Assembly (NCBI RefSeq): GCF_001042905.1
Contig: NZ_JYLB01000004.1
Span: forward strand, 558,001 to 622,000
DNA: 64,000 nt
Direction of reading: 5' to 3'
Source of the DNA: Pseudomonas lini
GTDB lineage: Bacteria > Pseudomonadota > Gammaproteobacteria > Pseudomonadales > Pseudomonadaceae
The notes under the pieces were generated by a model that was not told the origin of the DNA, ran no database searches, and was given only the letters and a program-made list of their open reading frames with translations. The translations under genes were made by a program, and so were the position numbers. Shown here piece after piece: positions 45,750 through 56,373 of this stretch. Position 1 is the stretch's first letter, and every line of letters starts with the position of its first letter.

Positions 45750-46964
45750 GTGAGACGTAAATTCTTGCTGCTGCTGGAAACCGGATTGGTTCTGGCGGGG
45801 CTGTTGGCGGGCGCTTGCGCCTGGAAAATCGATTCGGCGCTGGAACAGCCGCTGAACATCGCCCAGGAAGAGCTGCTGGAAGTGCCCAAAGGCACTACGC
45901 CAAACCGCACCTTCCTTCGACTCGAAGCCGATGGCGTCATCAAAGACGCTTTCTGGCTGCGTGTGTATTGGCGCTTCAATCTGGCAGGACAACCGCTGCA
46001 CAGCGGCGAATACCGCATGGTGCCCGGTATGACAGTCAACGGGCTGATCGACCTGTGGAAGCGCGGAGAAATGGTGCAGTACAGCCTGACGCTGGTTGAA
46101 GGCTGGAATTTTCATCAGGTTCGCGCAGCGCTGGCCAAGGATGAAAAACTCGAGCAGACCCTCAACGGTCTGAGCGACAGCCAAGTGATGGACAAGCTCG
46201 GGCACAGCGGGGTTTTTCCGGAAGGGCGATTCTTCCCCGACACGTATCGTTTCGTGCGTGGCATGACCGACGCCGATCTGCTCAAGAAAGCTTACGACCG
46301 CCTCGATGAGGTCCTCCTCAAGGAATGGAACCAGCGCGCTGCCGACGTCCCTTACACCGAGCCCTATCAGGCGCTGATCATGGCCTCGCTGGTGGAAAAG
46401 GAAACCGGTGTGCCGCAGGAGCGTCGGCAGATCGCCGGCGTGTTCGTGCGGCGCATGGAAATGGGCATGCTGTTGCAGACTGATCCGACCGTGATTTATG
46501 GTCTGGGTGATCGTTACAACGGCAAGTTGACCCGCGCTCATCTCAAGGAGCCGACGCCGTATAACACTTACATGATTGCGGGTCTGCCGCCGACGCCGAT
46601 TGCGATGGTGGGGCGCGAAGCGATCCATGCGGCGCTGAATCCGGCGGATGGCAACAGCCTGTATTTTGTCGCGCGCGGTGATGGCAGCCACGTGTTTTCC
46701 GATGATCTGGACGCCCACAACAATGCGGTGCGCGAATTCCAGATCAATCGACGTGCCGATTACCGGTCCAGCCCCGCGCCGACTGTTACGCCGTCGACGG
46801 AGGATTCCCAGGCGCCAATCCCGGCGGCTTCGCCCAATGCGGCGCCCGAAGACTTGCCTCCCGTAGCGCCGCAAGACTCTGTGCAAGATCCCGCACAAGA
46901 TCCCGCACAAGAATCTGCGCCAGCACCCGAAGCGGATGCGCCCGCGCCGCAAAGCCCGCAATGA
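45750..46964 (+). CDS. mltG: Endolytic murein transglycosylase MltG
   Basis: A 404-residue inner-membrane enzyme that cuts nascent glycan strands. One N-terminal helix (residues 6-25) precedes the YceG domain, with LVEGWNFHQVRAAL and the catalytic Glu region ALIMASLVEKETG (about 218). A later block reads LQTDPTVIYGLGDRYNGKLT. After the domain end near residue 345 comes a Pro/Ala/Gln-rich tail of about 60 residues with a DPAQ tandem repeat. GTG start four bases after pabC. Confidence 0.94.
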   Translation: MRRKFLLLLETGLVLAGLLAGACAWKIDSALEQPLNIAQEELLEVPKGTTPNRTFLRLEADGVIKDAFWLRVYWRFNLAGQPLHSGEYRMVPGMTVNGLIDLWKRGEMVQYSLTLVEGWNFHQVRAALAKDEKLEQTLNGLSDSQVMDKLGHSGVFPEGRFFPDTYRFVRGMTDADLLKKAYDRLDEVLLKEWNQRAADVPYTEPYQALIMASLVEKETGVPQERRQIAGVFVRRMEMGMLLQTDPTVIYGLGDRYNGKLTRAHLKEPTPYNTYMIAGLPPTPIAMVGREAIHAALNPADGNSLYFVARGDGSHVFSDDLDAHNNAVREFQINRRADYRSSPAPTVTPSTEDSQAPIPAASPNAAPEDLPPVAPQDSVQDPAQDPAQESAPAPEADAPAPQSPQ

Positions 46965-46974
46965 CTCTGACTAA

Positions 46975-48595
<1,621 letters not shown>

Positions 48596-48638
48596 CCGTC
48601 TGACACTAGACTCTGATCATCAGACAGTGGAGGTCAGC

Positions 48639-48995
48639 ATGAACGAACCCATCAGTCCGGGGCCGCGCAATGGTATTTTGTCCTTGACCATCAAGGACAG
48701 GGCCGTGCTCTACGCGGCCTACATGCCATTCATCAAGAACGGTGGCCTGTTTATCCCGACCAACAAGAGCTACAAGTTGGGCGATGAGGTCTTCATGTTG
48801 CTGCACCTGATGGATGAACCGGAAAAGATCCCGGTCGCCGGCAAGGTCACTTGGATCACCCCCAAAGGTGCCCAGGGCAATCGCGCCGCCGGGGTTGGCG
48901 TGCAATTCAACGAAGGCGACAACACCGCGCGCAGTCGAATCGAAACCCATCTGGCCGGAGCGCTGAAGTCCGACCGTCCCACTCATACGATGTAA
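48639..48995 (+). CDS. pilZ: PilZ, type IV pilus assembly protein
   Basis: A 118-residue PilZ-domain protein. It matches the original PilZ of Pseudomonas, required for type IV pili, which lacks the RxxxR and D/NxSxxG motifs that bind cyclic di-GMP. Neither motif is visible here. Core blocks are YMPFIKNGGLFIPTNKSYKL and VTWITPKGAQGNRAAGVGVQ. The ATG at 48639 follows GGAGG. It lies between holB and tatD, as in PAO1 (PA2960). Confidence 0.93.
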   Translation: MNEPISPGPRNGILSLTIKDRAVLYAAYMPFIKNGGLFIPTNKSYKLGDEVFMLLHLMDEPEKIPVAGKVTWITPKGAQGNRAAGVGVQFNEGDNTARSRIETHLAGALKSDRPTHTM

Positions 48996-49009
48996 GTTGC
49001 AGCCCTTTT

Positions 49010-49801
49010 ATGCTCGTAGATTCCCATTGTCACCTTGATCGCCTCGACCTCACCGCCCACGACGGCTCCCTGGATGCCGCGCTCGATGCGGCCCGTGAGC
49101 GCGGGGTAGGGCACTTTCTGTGCATTGGCGTCAGCGCCGATAACGCCGCCGACGTCAAAGCCCTGGCCGAACGTTACGACGATGTCGACTGTTCGGTCGG
49201 CGTGCATCCACTCGATGTGCAGCCGGGTGCCGCACCGGCGCTGGATTGGCTGTTGCGCGAACTCAATCATCCGCGGGTGGTGGCGATCGGTGAAACCGGT
49301 CTGGATTATCACTACGAGCCGGAAGCGGCGGCGTTGCAGCAGGAGTCGTTCCGCCTGCACCTGCAAGCGGCGCAACAGACCGGCAAACCGGTGATCATCC
49401 ATACCCGTGGCGCGCGGGCCGATACCCTTGAGCTGCTACGCGAAGCGGCACTGCCTCAGGCGGGCGTGCTGCATTGCTTCACCGAAGACTGGGAGATGGC
49501 CAAGGTTGCGCTGGACATGGGGTATTACATTTCCTTGTCCGGTATTGTCACTTTTCGCAATGCCGATGCCCTGCGGGATGTGGCCAGCAAGGTGCCGCCT
49601 GACCGGTTGCTGGTGGAAACCGACTCGCCGTACCTGGCGCCGATCCCTTATCGCGGCAAACCGAATCTGCCGCAGTACGTGCGTGAGGTAGCGGAATTTC
49701 TGGCAATGTTGCGAGGTGAGTCCTACGAGCGATTTGCCGAGCAGACCACCGAGAATTTCAAGCGTTTATTCCCGTTGGCGCACGTCAGGGCATCGGTGTA
49801 A
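49010..49801 (+). CDS. TatD-family metal-dependent hydrolase (YcfH-like)
   Basis: A 263-residue TIM-barrel hydrolase with metal ligands in LVDSHCHLDRLDL (H-x-H, residues 6-8), GETGLDYHYE (Glu about 92), VIIHTRGARADTLELL (His about 128) and LLVETDSPYLAPIPYRGKPN (Asp about 205). Relatives act as DNases or D-aminoacyl-tRNA deacylases. The ATG at 49010 is the family start. Last gene of the fab-holB block. Confidence 0.92.
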   Translation: MLVDSHCHLDRLDLTAHDGSLDAALDAARERGVGHFLCIGVSADNAADVKALAERYDDVDCSVGVHPLDVQPGAAPALDWLLRELNHPRVVAIGETGLDYHYEPEAAALQQESFRLHLQAAQQTGKPVIIHTRGARADTLELLREAALPQAGVLHCFTEDWEMAKVALDMGYYISLSGIVTFRNADALRDVASKVPPDRLLVETDSPYLAPIPYRGKPNLPQYVREVAEFLAMLRGESYERFAEQTTENFKRLFPLAHVRASV

Positions 49802-49850
49802 CGTTAGAAAAGATCGCAGCCTATGGGATTTTGGCCGCTGAATCGCAGGC

Positions 49851-49967
49851 AAAAAAAACCCGGGTTCTGGGGGGTGAATCCGGGTTAAGACCATTAGGAG
49901 TAAAACAAAGGCACGCAATCCGTTGGTACCTTCATCGACGCGACACTTGGGGGAGATGCCTCGCCGA
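49851..49967 (-). ncRNA. rgsA: Small RNA RgsA (P16), RpoS-dependent
   Basis: On the minus strand a transcript of about 117 nt can be drawn from near 49967 to a strong terminator. That terminator has arms AACCCGG and CCGGGTT followed by eight T (49851-49888). A -10-like CAATACT lies at 49975-49981, upstream of the predicted start, and could suit RpoS. The position between tatD and the TetR gene, and the length, match RgsA of P. fluorescens and P. aeruginosa (PA2958.1). RgsA is described as an RpoS-dependent, indirectly Gac-controlled sRNA linked to oxidative-stress resistance. Identity is from position, size and terminator. Confidence 0.78.
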
Positions 49968-50183
49968 CAGTTGAAGTATTGATCAGTATTGCGCCGAGTC
50001 CAGTTTAGCTGGTCGGGTTTTTAAACAAATTTGGAATACGCGCGCTTCAGTTGAGTTCTCATCAACCCGCGAGGTGGCGCGAATTCATCAAGAAACACAT
50101 ATATGGTCGGATGATCCGTGCATTTTGGCGTAAGTTAGGCATAATACGCGGCTTCGAATTTTGACCCCTACAGACCTTTTCTT

Positions 50184-50822
50184 ATGCATAAAGAACCTCG
50201 TAAGGTCCGTGAGTTTCGTCGCCGCGAGCAAGAAATTCTCGATACCGCGCTCAAGCTGTTCCTCGAACAAGGTGAAGACAGTGTCACCGTCGAGATGATT
50301 GCTGATGCCGTCGGTATCGGCAAAGGCACGATCTACAAGCACTTCAAATCCAAGGCGGAGATCTATCTGCGCCTGATGCTCGATTACGAGCGCGATTTGA
50401 ACGAGCTGTTGCATTCGGCCGATGTCGATAAGGACAAGGAAGCCCTGTCCCGGGCCTACTTCGAATTCCGTATGCGCGATCCGCAACGCTATCGGTTGTT
50501 CGATCGCCTGGAAGAAAAGGTGGTCAAGGGCAACCAGGTGCCGGAAATGGTCGAGGAACTGCACAAGATCCGCGCCTCGAACTTCGAACGCCTGACCCTG
50601 CTGATCAAGGGCCGGATCAGCGAAGGCAAGCTCGAAGACGTGCCGCCTTATTTCCATTACTGCGCAGCCTGGGCGCTGGTGCACGGCGCCGTGGCGCTGT
50701 ATCACTCGCCGTTCTGGAGCAACGTGCTGGAAGATCAGGAAGGTTTCTTCCAGTTCCTGATGGACATCGGCGTGCGCATGGGCAACAAGCGCAAGCGCGA
50801 CACCGACACGCCGAGCAGCTGA
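50184..50822 (+). CDS. TetR/AcrR-family regulator (PA2957-like)
   Basis: A 212-residue repressor-type protein. Helix-turn-helix at residues 17-60 (ILDTALKLFLEQGEDSVTVE, then MIADAVGIGKGTIYKHFKSK), followed by an all-helical ligand domain. The N-terminus is very basic (HKEPRKVREFRRRE). It diverges from rgsA across a 216-bp gap and is upstream of moaA. The ligand is unknown. Confidence 0.88.
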   Translation: MHKEPRKVREFRRREQEILDTALKLFLEQGEDSVTVEMIADAVGIGKGTIYKHFKSKAEIYLRLMLDYERDLNELLHSADVDKDKEALSRAYFEFRMRDPQRYRLFDRLEEKVVKGNQVPEMVEELHKIRASNFERLTLLIKGRISEGKLEDVPPYFHYCAAWALVHGAVALYHSPFWSNVLEDQEGFFQFLMDIGVRMGNKRKRDTDTPSS

Positions 50823-50902
50823 ACCATTCAGTTGCCTTATTGCGCCATGATTTAGCTACATGGCGCAGTACCGCAGGAATATACTCAGGCATAGGGCTTG
50901 CT

Positions 50903-50928
50903 AAAACTTGATTTGTGAGTCAAGTTTT
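50903..50928. promoter_or_regulatory. AT-rich dyad between the tetR-like and moaA genes
   Basis: Nine-bp perfect arms AAAACTTGA and TCAAGTTTT with an eight-base centre. Another dyad, with arms GCGCCATG and CATGGCGC, lies at 50842-50866. The AT-rich one could be an operator for moaA or a weak terminator of the tetR-like gene. Confidence 0.4.
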
Positions 50929-50961
50929 GCGCGTTCGAATCTTCTTTCGCCGGAGTGATCC

Positions 50962-51930
50962 ATGATCGTTGACCGTCAAGGCAGGCGTTTTCGCAATTTG
51001 CGGATCAGTCTGACCTCAGCCTGTAACTACGCTTGTACCTACTGCGTGCCCAATGGCAAGCGGCTGGTGGCTGCGCAGGATGAGTTGTCGGCGGAGGCCA
51101 TGGCACGCGGCGTGGCGTACCTGATTGAGGCCGCGGGCATCGAGCGTTTGCGCATTACCGGTGGCGAGCCACTGGTCAGTCCCAAACTCGAAGCCTTCAT
51201 GACTGCCGTCGGGCAGATGGGCCTGGCGGACATCAGCCTGACCACCAATGGTCAGTTGCTGGCGAAGAAGCTGCCGCTGCTGGTGGATGCCGGTATTCGG
51301 CGCATCAACGTTTCCCTCGATACCCTGGATGCCAGCGCTTTTCGCAGCATTGCGCGCGGCGGTGATCTGGCGACCGTCCTTGACGGCATGGCCCAGGCCG
51401 CCGCGGCTGGCATGAAGATCAAGGTCAATATGGTGCCGTTGCGTGGGCAGAACCTCGATCAGGTGATGCCACTGCTCGACTACTGCCTGGAGCGCGGCTA
51501 TGAGTTGCGCTTCATCGAATTGATGCGCATGGGCCACCTGGCCAGCGACTCCAACGCTTTCCTGCAGCAGTTCGTCAGCCTCCAGCAGTTGCTGAGCCTG
51601 ATCGGCGAGCGCTACGAGTACCTTCAGGCCGATGCACCCGTCGATGCCACGGCGGTGCGTTACCAGATTCCGGGGCTGGGCCACTTCGGCGTGATCGCCA
51701 ACGAAAGCGTTCCGTTCTGCCGCACCTGTTCGCGTCTACGCTTGTCGTCCACTGGTTGGCTGCATGGCTGCCTGTCGTCAAGCAATCGCCACTATGTCGG
51801 CGACCTGCTGGACAAGCCTCGTCACCAGGCGCTGCCGGCCTTGCAGCGACTGCTGGTCAAAGCCTTGGGGGACAAGCAGGAAGTGGCGTTCTCCGGTGGC
51901 GCGACCATCATGAAAATCATCGGCGGCTGA
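50962..51930 (+). CDS. moaA: GTP 3',8-cyclase MoaA
   Basis: A 322-residue radical-SAM enzyme for the first step of molybdenum cofactor synthesis. The N-terminal 4Fe-4S motif is CNYACTYC (about residues 21-28). The C-terminal cluster is in CRTCSRLRLSSTGWLHGCLS (about 253), and the chain ends with the functional GG tail (KIIGG). ITGGEPLVSPKLEAF is the radical-SAM GGEP block. It stands alone, without moaBCDE. It probably supports the molybdenum hydroxylase encoded elsewhere in the window, among other enzymes. Confidence 0.93.
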   Translation: MIVDRQGRRFRNLRISLTSACNYACTYCVPNGKRLVAAQDELSAEAMARGVAYLIEAAGIERLRITGGEPLVSPKLEAFMTAVGQMGLADISLTTNGQLLAKKLPLLVDAGIRRINVSLDTLDASAFRSIARGGDLATVLDGMAQAAAAGMKIKVNMVPLRGQNLDQVMPLLDYCLERGYELRFIELMRMGHLASDSNAFLQQFVSLQQLLSLIGERYEYLQADAPVDATAVRYQIPGLGHFGVIANESVPFCRTCSRLRLSSTGWLHGCLSSSNRHYVGDLLDKPRHQALPALQRLLVKALGDKQEVAFSGGATIMKIIGG

Positions 51931-52065
51931 TCGAGCCTCATCGCGGGCAAGCCATCCACCATTCACCCCAAAAACAACTGACACACGCCTGCACGTTGAG
52001 CTGGCGCGGAAGCTGCATCCCATGGCCATTCGCCGGTTTTCCGTCACCGGCCTCTGGAGGGTAGG

Positions 52066-52671
52066 ATGCGTAGCCTGGTTTTGCTGCTGGCCGTTTTGGC
52101 GCTTGGTGGCTGCATGAATGTCAGCGATATGGCCGAAGGGACTCGCTACCACATGAGCGACGCGGGGCTGCTGGACCACAGCGACAGCCGTCGCGTGAAT
52201 AACTTCCGCATTCAGCCGGACTCGTTTATCTACATCGCCCAAGGTGCGTTCGCGCCGCCGGGCAGTGCCTACCCGCGACCTAACGTAGTGGCCGAGGAGG
52301 CCTTCAACGGCTTTATCGAATATTTCCCGATGGTCCGCCGCGCCCGTGCGCCGGAAGGCCTCGACACTGCCATGGGCGAAGCCCGTGCCGCCGGTGCCCA
52401 TTACCTGCTTTACACGCGTTTCGCCAAGGCCGACGACCGCATCGGCAACTCGGACGAATGGCTCGACCAGGAACACGTGGATCGTCTCGGTATCGACAAC
52501 GGCGTGATTCAAATCATGTTGATCGAGACCAGCACCCAGTATTTGATTGATACTGCACGTATCAAGAGTCGTGGCGGTTTACTGACGTTCCACGACAATA
52601 AGCCAGAAGACTTGCTGGGCCCGCCGCTGGAGCAATACGCTCGTAGCCTGCTGGGGCTCAGCGACCAGTAA
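52066..52671 (+). CDS. DUF4823 lipoprotein
   Basis: A 201-residue protein with a lipoprotein signal ([20 protein letters not shown], lipobox LGGC, Cys 16). The mature part matches the layout of the DUF4823 family of Pseudomonas: periplasmic, with [18 protein letters not shown] near residue 105. The function is unknown. It is followed 16 bp later by a DUF1285 gene, and this pairing looks like an operon. Confidence 0.8.
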   Translation: MRSLVLLLAVLALGGCMNVSDMAEGTRYHMSDAGLLDHSDSRRVNNFRIQPDSFIYIAQGAFAPPGSAYPRPNVVAEEAFNGFIEYFPMVRRARAPEGLDTAMGEARAAGAHYLLYTRFAKADDRIGNSDEWLDQEHVDRLGIDNGVIQIMLIETSTQYLIDTARIKSRGGLLTFHDNKPEDLLGPPLEQYARSLLGLSDQ

Positions 52672-52687
52672 TTCAAAGGAGAACGCC

Positions 52688-53248
52688 ATGAGTGGCCCGC
52701 AAAAAGCCAACGACCTGTTGGGGCAAATCCCCAAAACCAAAGGCTTGCCGCCGGTCCACTTGTGGAACCCCGACTTCTGCGGCGATATCGACATGCGCAT
52801 CGCCCGCGACGGCACCTGGTATTACCTCGGTACGCCGATCGGGCGCAAGCCGATGGTCAAGCTGTTCTCCACCATCATTCGCCGCGACGGCGATGATTAT
52901 TTTCTGATTACCCCGGTCGAAAAGGTTGGCATCAAGGTCGACGACGCGCCGTTCGTGGCGATTGCCGTGGAGGTCGAAGGCGAGGGTGAAGCCCAGGTCT
53001 TGCGATTTACCACCAACGTCGATGAAACCGCCGATGCCGGCACCGAGCACCCTATGCGTGTGGTGATCGATCCGGTAACTCAGGAACCCGCGCCGTACGT
53101 GCATGTGCGCACCAACCTTGAAGCGCTGATTCACCGCAATGTGTTCTACCAACTGGTGGAGCTGGCGGTCAGTCGTGAGATTGACGGGCAGCGTTGGCTG
53201 GGCGTGTGGAGCGGTGGCGAATTCTTCCCTATCGGGCTTGAGCCTTAA
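52688..53248 (+). CDS. DUF1285 domain protein
   Basis: A 186-residue cytosolic protein of the DUF1285 family. Typical blocks are [20 protein letters not shown] near residue 20, [20 protein letters not shown] near 41, and [20 protein letters not shown] near 70. The structure of family members suggests a ligand-binding barrel, but no role is established. Preceded by AAAGGAGAA and followed by a bidirectional terminator. Confidence 0.88.
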   Translation: MSGPQKANDLLGQIPKTKGLPPVHLWNPDFCGDIDMRIARDGTWYYLGTPIGRKPMVKLFSTIIRRDGDDYFLITPVEKVGIKVDDAPFVAIAVEVEGEGEAQVLRFTTNVDETADAGTEHPMRVVIDPVTQEPAPYVHVRTNLEALIHRNVFYQLVELAVSREIDGQRWLGVWSGGEFFPIGLEP

Positions 53249-53283
53249 CGCGCTGTCTTTCTGTGCTTCTGTGTTGTAAAAAA

Positions 53284-53317
53284 GAAACGGCCCGTTATTT
53301 CAACGGGCCGTTTTTTT
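53284..53317. terminator. Bidirectional terminator between the DUF1285 and lipase genes
   Basis: Hairpin arms AAACGGCCCGTT and AACGGGCCGTTT around ATTTC, with T-rich plus-strand flank. It serves both converging genes. Confidence 0.88.
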
Positions 53318-53322
53318 GGGGC

Positions 53323-54195
53323 TTACAAACCTTTGCTCTTGAGTCGCTCTGCATGTTCCAGGTAGAGCCCGACCGGACTCACGTTCCAACTGTTGATCCC
53401 GGCCATCTGATTGACCGCGTCAAAATGGTCCATCGGGTAATCCGAGCGAATCACTTTCCCCAGATGCGAGCTGTAGCGGCCGACCAGCCCATCATTGGCG
53501 TCCTTTTCTTTATAAAATAACTTTGACAGCACTTTACAGTTCAAATGACTCGGGTCGAGTGGTTGCAGGCTTTGGAACCTCTGCACGATCCCGCTCCAGG
53601 AGTAGTAATACACGCCGTTTTCAACTTCGTTGCCTTCCCCGCCCCAAACCTTTGGCAGCCCTTGTGGGTACTTGCGATTGAAGGCAGCCAATCCTGCGCT
53701 GGTCAGCGATTCGAATGCCGCCTCAGGGTCAATCGGGTTTTCCGGATGGCCGCTGATCAACGAAATGAAGGTGCCGACCGCGCCCAACAGGGCCAGTACG
53801 AATGCTTCGGGCAACTCTCCCGGCGTCAGCGCCTTATGCAATTGGTCGGCAATCTCGGAACCGTGATTGGGGCAACTGACCGAGGTGACCGACGCAACCT
53901 TTTCCGGGTGCAGCGCTGCTACGTAGCGTGCGGCCAGAGGGCCTTGGCTATGGCCGATCAGATTGACCTTGGCGGCTCCGGTTTCCAGCAAAATGCGGTT
54001 GACGTGTTCGAGCAGTTTTTCACCGCGTTCCTCATTACCGTTGACGGTTGGAATATTGACGGCAAACACCTGGGCGCCGGCGCGTTCCAAGGCTTCCTCG
54101 ATTTCAAAGAAGTAGGGATAACCGGCGATTTTATCGAAGCCGAAAAGACCGTGAACCAACACAATGGGGTATTTCGTAGACGCATCCATGTCCAT
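53323..54195 (-). CDS. Triacylglycerol lipase-like alpha/beta hydrolase (family I, no signal peptide)
   Basis: A 290-residue alpha/beta hydrolase. It has the family I lipase start [15 protein letters not shown] (oxyanion HG, residues 9-22), the nucleophile elbow in [20 protein letters not shown] (Ser about 83), and an Asp/His pair to the C-terminal side (KDANDGLVG, and DHFDAVNQM with the catalytic His). Unlike secreted P. aeruginosa LipA it has no signal peptide and no foldase gene beside it. That resembles the I.1-type lipases of P. fragi and Proteus. It may be cytosolic or exported by another route. Confidence 0.85.
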   Translation of the reverse strand: MDMDASTKYPIVLVHGLFGFDKIAGYPYFFEIEEALERAGAQVFAVNIPTVNGNEERGEKLLEHVNRILLETGAAKVNLIGHSQGPLAARYVAALHPEKVASVTSVSCPNHGSEIADQLHKALTPGELPEAFVLALLGAVGTFISLISGHPENPIDPEAAFESLTSAGLAAFNRKYPQGLPKVWGGEGNEVENGVYYYSWSGIVQRFQSLQPLDPSHLNCKVLSKLFYKEKDANDGLVGRYSSHLGKVIRSDYPMDHFDAVNQMAGINSWNVSPVGLYLEHAERLKSKGL

Positions 54196-54354
54196 GTTTG
54201 TACCTATCGTTAGCTGATTTGAAGGGGTACAAATCGCTGACAGCCCGATCTGTTGCGGCTAACCGTAGTTTACAAAGTGGATGGGATCAAAGCGCTTCGG
54301 GCAGGTTTCGGACGAACAACCCTGTCCGTATTGGCGGGGCAGCTGAAAATCCAA

Positions 54355-54383
54355 TTGACACCCAATCATATGATGATTAGCGT
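54355..54383 (+). promoter_or_regulatory. Promoter with embedded palindrome upstream of the FCD-regulator gene
   Basis: TTGACA (54355-54360) and a weak -10 TAGCGT (54378-54383) are 17 bp apart. The palindrome ATCATATGAT (54365-54374) lies in the spacer. A near-identical ATCATACGAT precedes araF at 57396. This fits autoregulation by the FCD protein. Confidence 0.55.
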
Positions 54384-54445
54384 GGACACCCATCGCGAAC
54401 GGCTTTGTGTCGTTTGTTTTTTTATCACCGGTCGACGAGGTGCCC

Positions 54446-55162
54446 ATGTCCAGCAGTTTTCATGCGTCGACGGTCGACTGGCTGGGGTGCTGGATTGCTG
54501 CCGGCCAGGTCAAACCGGGCGAAACCATCAAGGTCGAAGCCGATCTGGGCGAGCAGCTCGGTGTCAGCCGTACGGTCATCCGTGAAGCCATCAAAACCCT
54601 GGTGGCCAAAGGCATGCTCGAAGTCGGGCCGAAGGTCGGCACACGCGTATTGCCGGTGCGGCGCTGGAATCTTTTTGATCCGCAAGTCGTCGGCTGGCTG
54701 TCGCGCAGTGGCTTACCGGAAAACTTCGTCGACGACTTGCTCGACCTGCGTCGCACCATCGAACCCATGGCGGTGCGCTGGGCTTGCGAGCGGGCGACGG
54801 TGGAACAAGTGCAAGCCGTGCTCCAGGCCTACAACGCGCTGGAACGGGCCGTGGACAGCGGCATCGATTACAACCGCGCCGACCAGTTCTTTCACGAGTG
54901 CATTCTCGCCGCCAGCCACAATCAATTCATCGAACAAATGGTCCCGGCCCTCGGCGCGTTGCTGGCAGTGTCTTTTGAAGTGTCTGCCGCCGACCCGGAC
55001 GAACTGCGCCGAACCTTGCCAATCCATAAAGACATGGCCGACGCCATCGCCGCCCGGGATTCCGCGCGGGGGGTATGGGCTTGCATGACCCTGATCGATA
55101 ACGCGGACCTGGCGATCAAACGCTTCTACCCCCAAGTCATGGCCGACAAGAAGGCTAGCTGA
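54446..55162 (+). CDS. FadR-subfamily (FCD) GntR regulator of the arabinose locus
   Basis: A 238-residue regulator. The winged helix has GETIKVEADLGEQLGVSRTV followed by IREAIKTLVAKGMLEVG (about 24-60), and the helical FCD effector domain (about 90-230) has DLRRTIEPMAVRWACERA and HECILAASHNQFIEQM with metal-ligand His. The ATG at 54446 has GAGG upstream. A competing frame at 54405-55088 is a shadow. FCD regulators of this kind usually sense sugar acids and control their own operons. The downstream lactonase, dehydrogenase and AraFGH make L-arabinose or its acid the probable signal. Confidence 0.87.
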   Translation: MSSSFHASTVDWLGCWIAAGQVKPGETIKVEADLGEQLGVSRTVIREAIKTLVAKGMLEVGPKVGTRVLPVRRWNLFDPQVVGWLSRSGLPENFVDDLLDLRRTIEPMAVRWACERATVEQVQAVLQAYNALERAVDSGIDYNRADQFFHECILAASHNQFIEQMVPALGALLAVSFEVSAADPDELRRTLPIHKDMADAIAARDSARGVWACMTLIDNADLAIKRFYPQVMADKKAS

Positions 55163-55229
55163 CAATAAAGAACCCTTGGTGCAGCGGGCTGTGTGGCGTC
55201 GGTAAGTAAGAAATTTGAGCGACGAAAAT

Positions 55230-55323
55230 CCTGTAGGAGCGTGGCTTGCCCGCGAAGAACGATAACGCGTAATACCTGAAAAACCGCGGTGCATTTTTCG
55301 CGGGCAAGCCATGCTCCCACAGG
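55230..55323. repeat. REP-type inverted repeat, family B
   Basis: Arms beginning CCTGTAGGAGCGTGGCTTGC (55230) and ending in an inverse copy at 55323, with two mismatches (TAGG/CCCA, GTGG/CATG) and a 40-nt centre. It separates the regulator from the lactonase gene. Confidence 0.75.
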
Positions 55324-55384
55324 GTTCTGCGTTTTAACTTATACAGGCTCGCTCCCACATAAAAGCAAAAAGACAGGAGGTTTC

Positions 55385-56260
55385 ATGACGTGGACTGCGG
55401 TTACCGGACACCGTGCGCAACTCGGCGAAGGCCCGTTTTGGGATGCTCCGACCCAGGCGCTGTATTGGGTAGATATCGCCGGCAAACAAGCGCTCAGGCT
55501 GATCGGCGCCAATGTGCAAATCTGGCAGATGCCGGAGCACGTGTCCGCATTCATCCCCTGCGAGAGCGGCGATGCCCTGGTGACATTGAGCAGTGGGGTT
55601 TATCGGCTGGATCTGGATTCTCCAGGCCTGGAACCTAGGCTGACCTTGTTTTGCGTCGCCGATCCGCAACCCGGCAATCGCCCCAATGAAGCCCGCTGCG
55701 ATGCCCAGGGCCGGCTCTGGCTGGGCACCATGCAAAACAACATCGGTGAGCAGGGCGAAGATTTGCCCGTCGTGCGTCGCTCCGGTGGTCTGTTTCGCAT
55801 CGACGGCGATGCTCGGGTCACGCCGCTGCTTCGGGGATTAGGCATTCCCAACACGTTGCTGTGGAGCGACGACGGCACAACTCTGTATTTCGCCGACAGC
55901 CTCGACAAAACGCTTTATCGGCATTTCATCCATACCGACGGCAACCTGGACACCGCCTATGTCTGGCTTGGCCCCCACGAACGCGGCGGCCCCGATGGCT
56001 CGGCGATGGATGCCGAGGGCTATGTATGGAATGCCCGTTGGGACGGCAGTTGTCTGCTCGGATTGAACCCCGAAGGTCATGTGGATCGGGTGATCGAGCT
56101 GCCGGTCAGCCGTCCCACCAGTTGTGTATTCGGTGGCGAAGACTTCAAAACCCTGTACATCACCAGCGCCGCAAGCCCGCTCAATCACCCGCTGGACGGC
56201 GCGCTGTTATCGATTCGAGTGGATGTGCCCGGAAAAGCTTGTCAGCGGTTTGCTGGATAA
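55385..56260 (+). CDS. SMP-30/gluconolactonase family sugar lactonase
   Basis: A 291-residue six-bladed beta-propeller lactonase of the SMP-30/regucalcin family. Metal ligands appear as Glu in GEGPFWD (about residue 17), Asn in PNEARCDAQGRLWLGTM (about 101), Asn in GIPNTLLWSDDGTTLYFADS (about 157) and Asp in GGPDGSAMDAEGYVWNARWD (about 205). It probably opens the sugar lactone made by the dehydrogenase at 56534, such as L-arabino-gamma-lactone. The ATG at 55385 follows AGGAGG. Confidence 0.85.
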   Translation: MTWTAVTGHRAQLGEGPFWDAPTQALYWVDIAGKQALRLIGANVQIWQMPEHVSAFIPCESGDALVTLSSGVYRLDLDSPGLEPRLTLFCVADPQPGNRPNEARCDAQGRLWLGTMQNNIGEQGEDLPVVRRSGGLFRIDGDARVTPLLRGLGIPNTLLWSDDGTTLYFADSLDKTLYRHFIHTDGNLDTAYVWLGPHERGGPDGSAMDAEGYVWNARWDGSCLLGLNPEGHVDRVIELPVSRPTSCVFGGEDFKTLYITSAASPLNHPLDGALLSIRVDVPGKACQRFAG

Positions 56261-56290
56261 ATCCCTAAGTATGGGATGTAAAATTATATA

Positions 56291-56320
56291 TTGAGATTAT
56301 TTGGTGGTCGGGTTTATAGT
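56291..56320 (+). promoter_or_regulatory. Predicted promoter upstream of the SDR gene
   Basis: TTGAGA (56291-56296) and TATAGT (56315-56320) with an 18-bp spacer, in an AT-rich patch after the lactonase gene. The predicted transcript starts near 56327 and includes a small frame and a hairpin before the SDR ATG at 56534. Confidence 0.5.
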
Positions 56321-56373
56321 CGGCCCCATCAGTTACACGCACTCACACTTAAAAAAACAAAACAGGTGAAGTG

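Noticed and set aside
54405..55088. Overlapping plus-strand frame on the FCD regulator gene
   Set aside because: The frame at 54446-55162 contains the helix-turn-helix and FCD motifs; this one does not.
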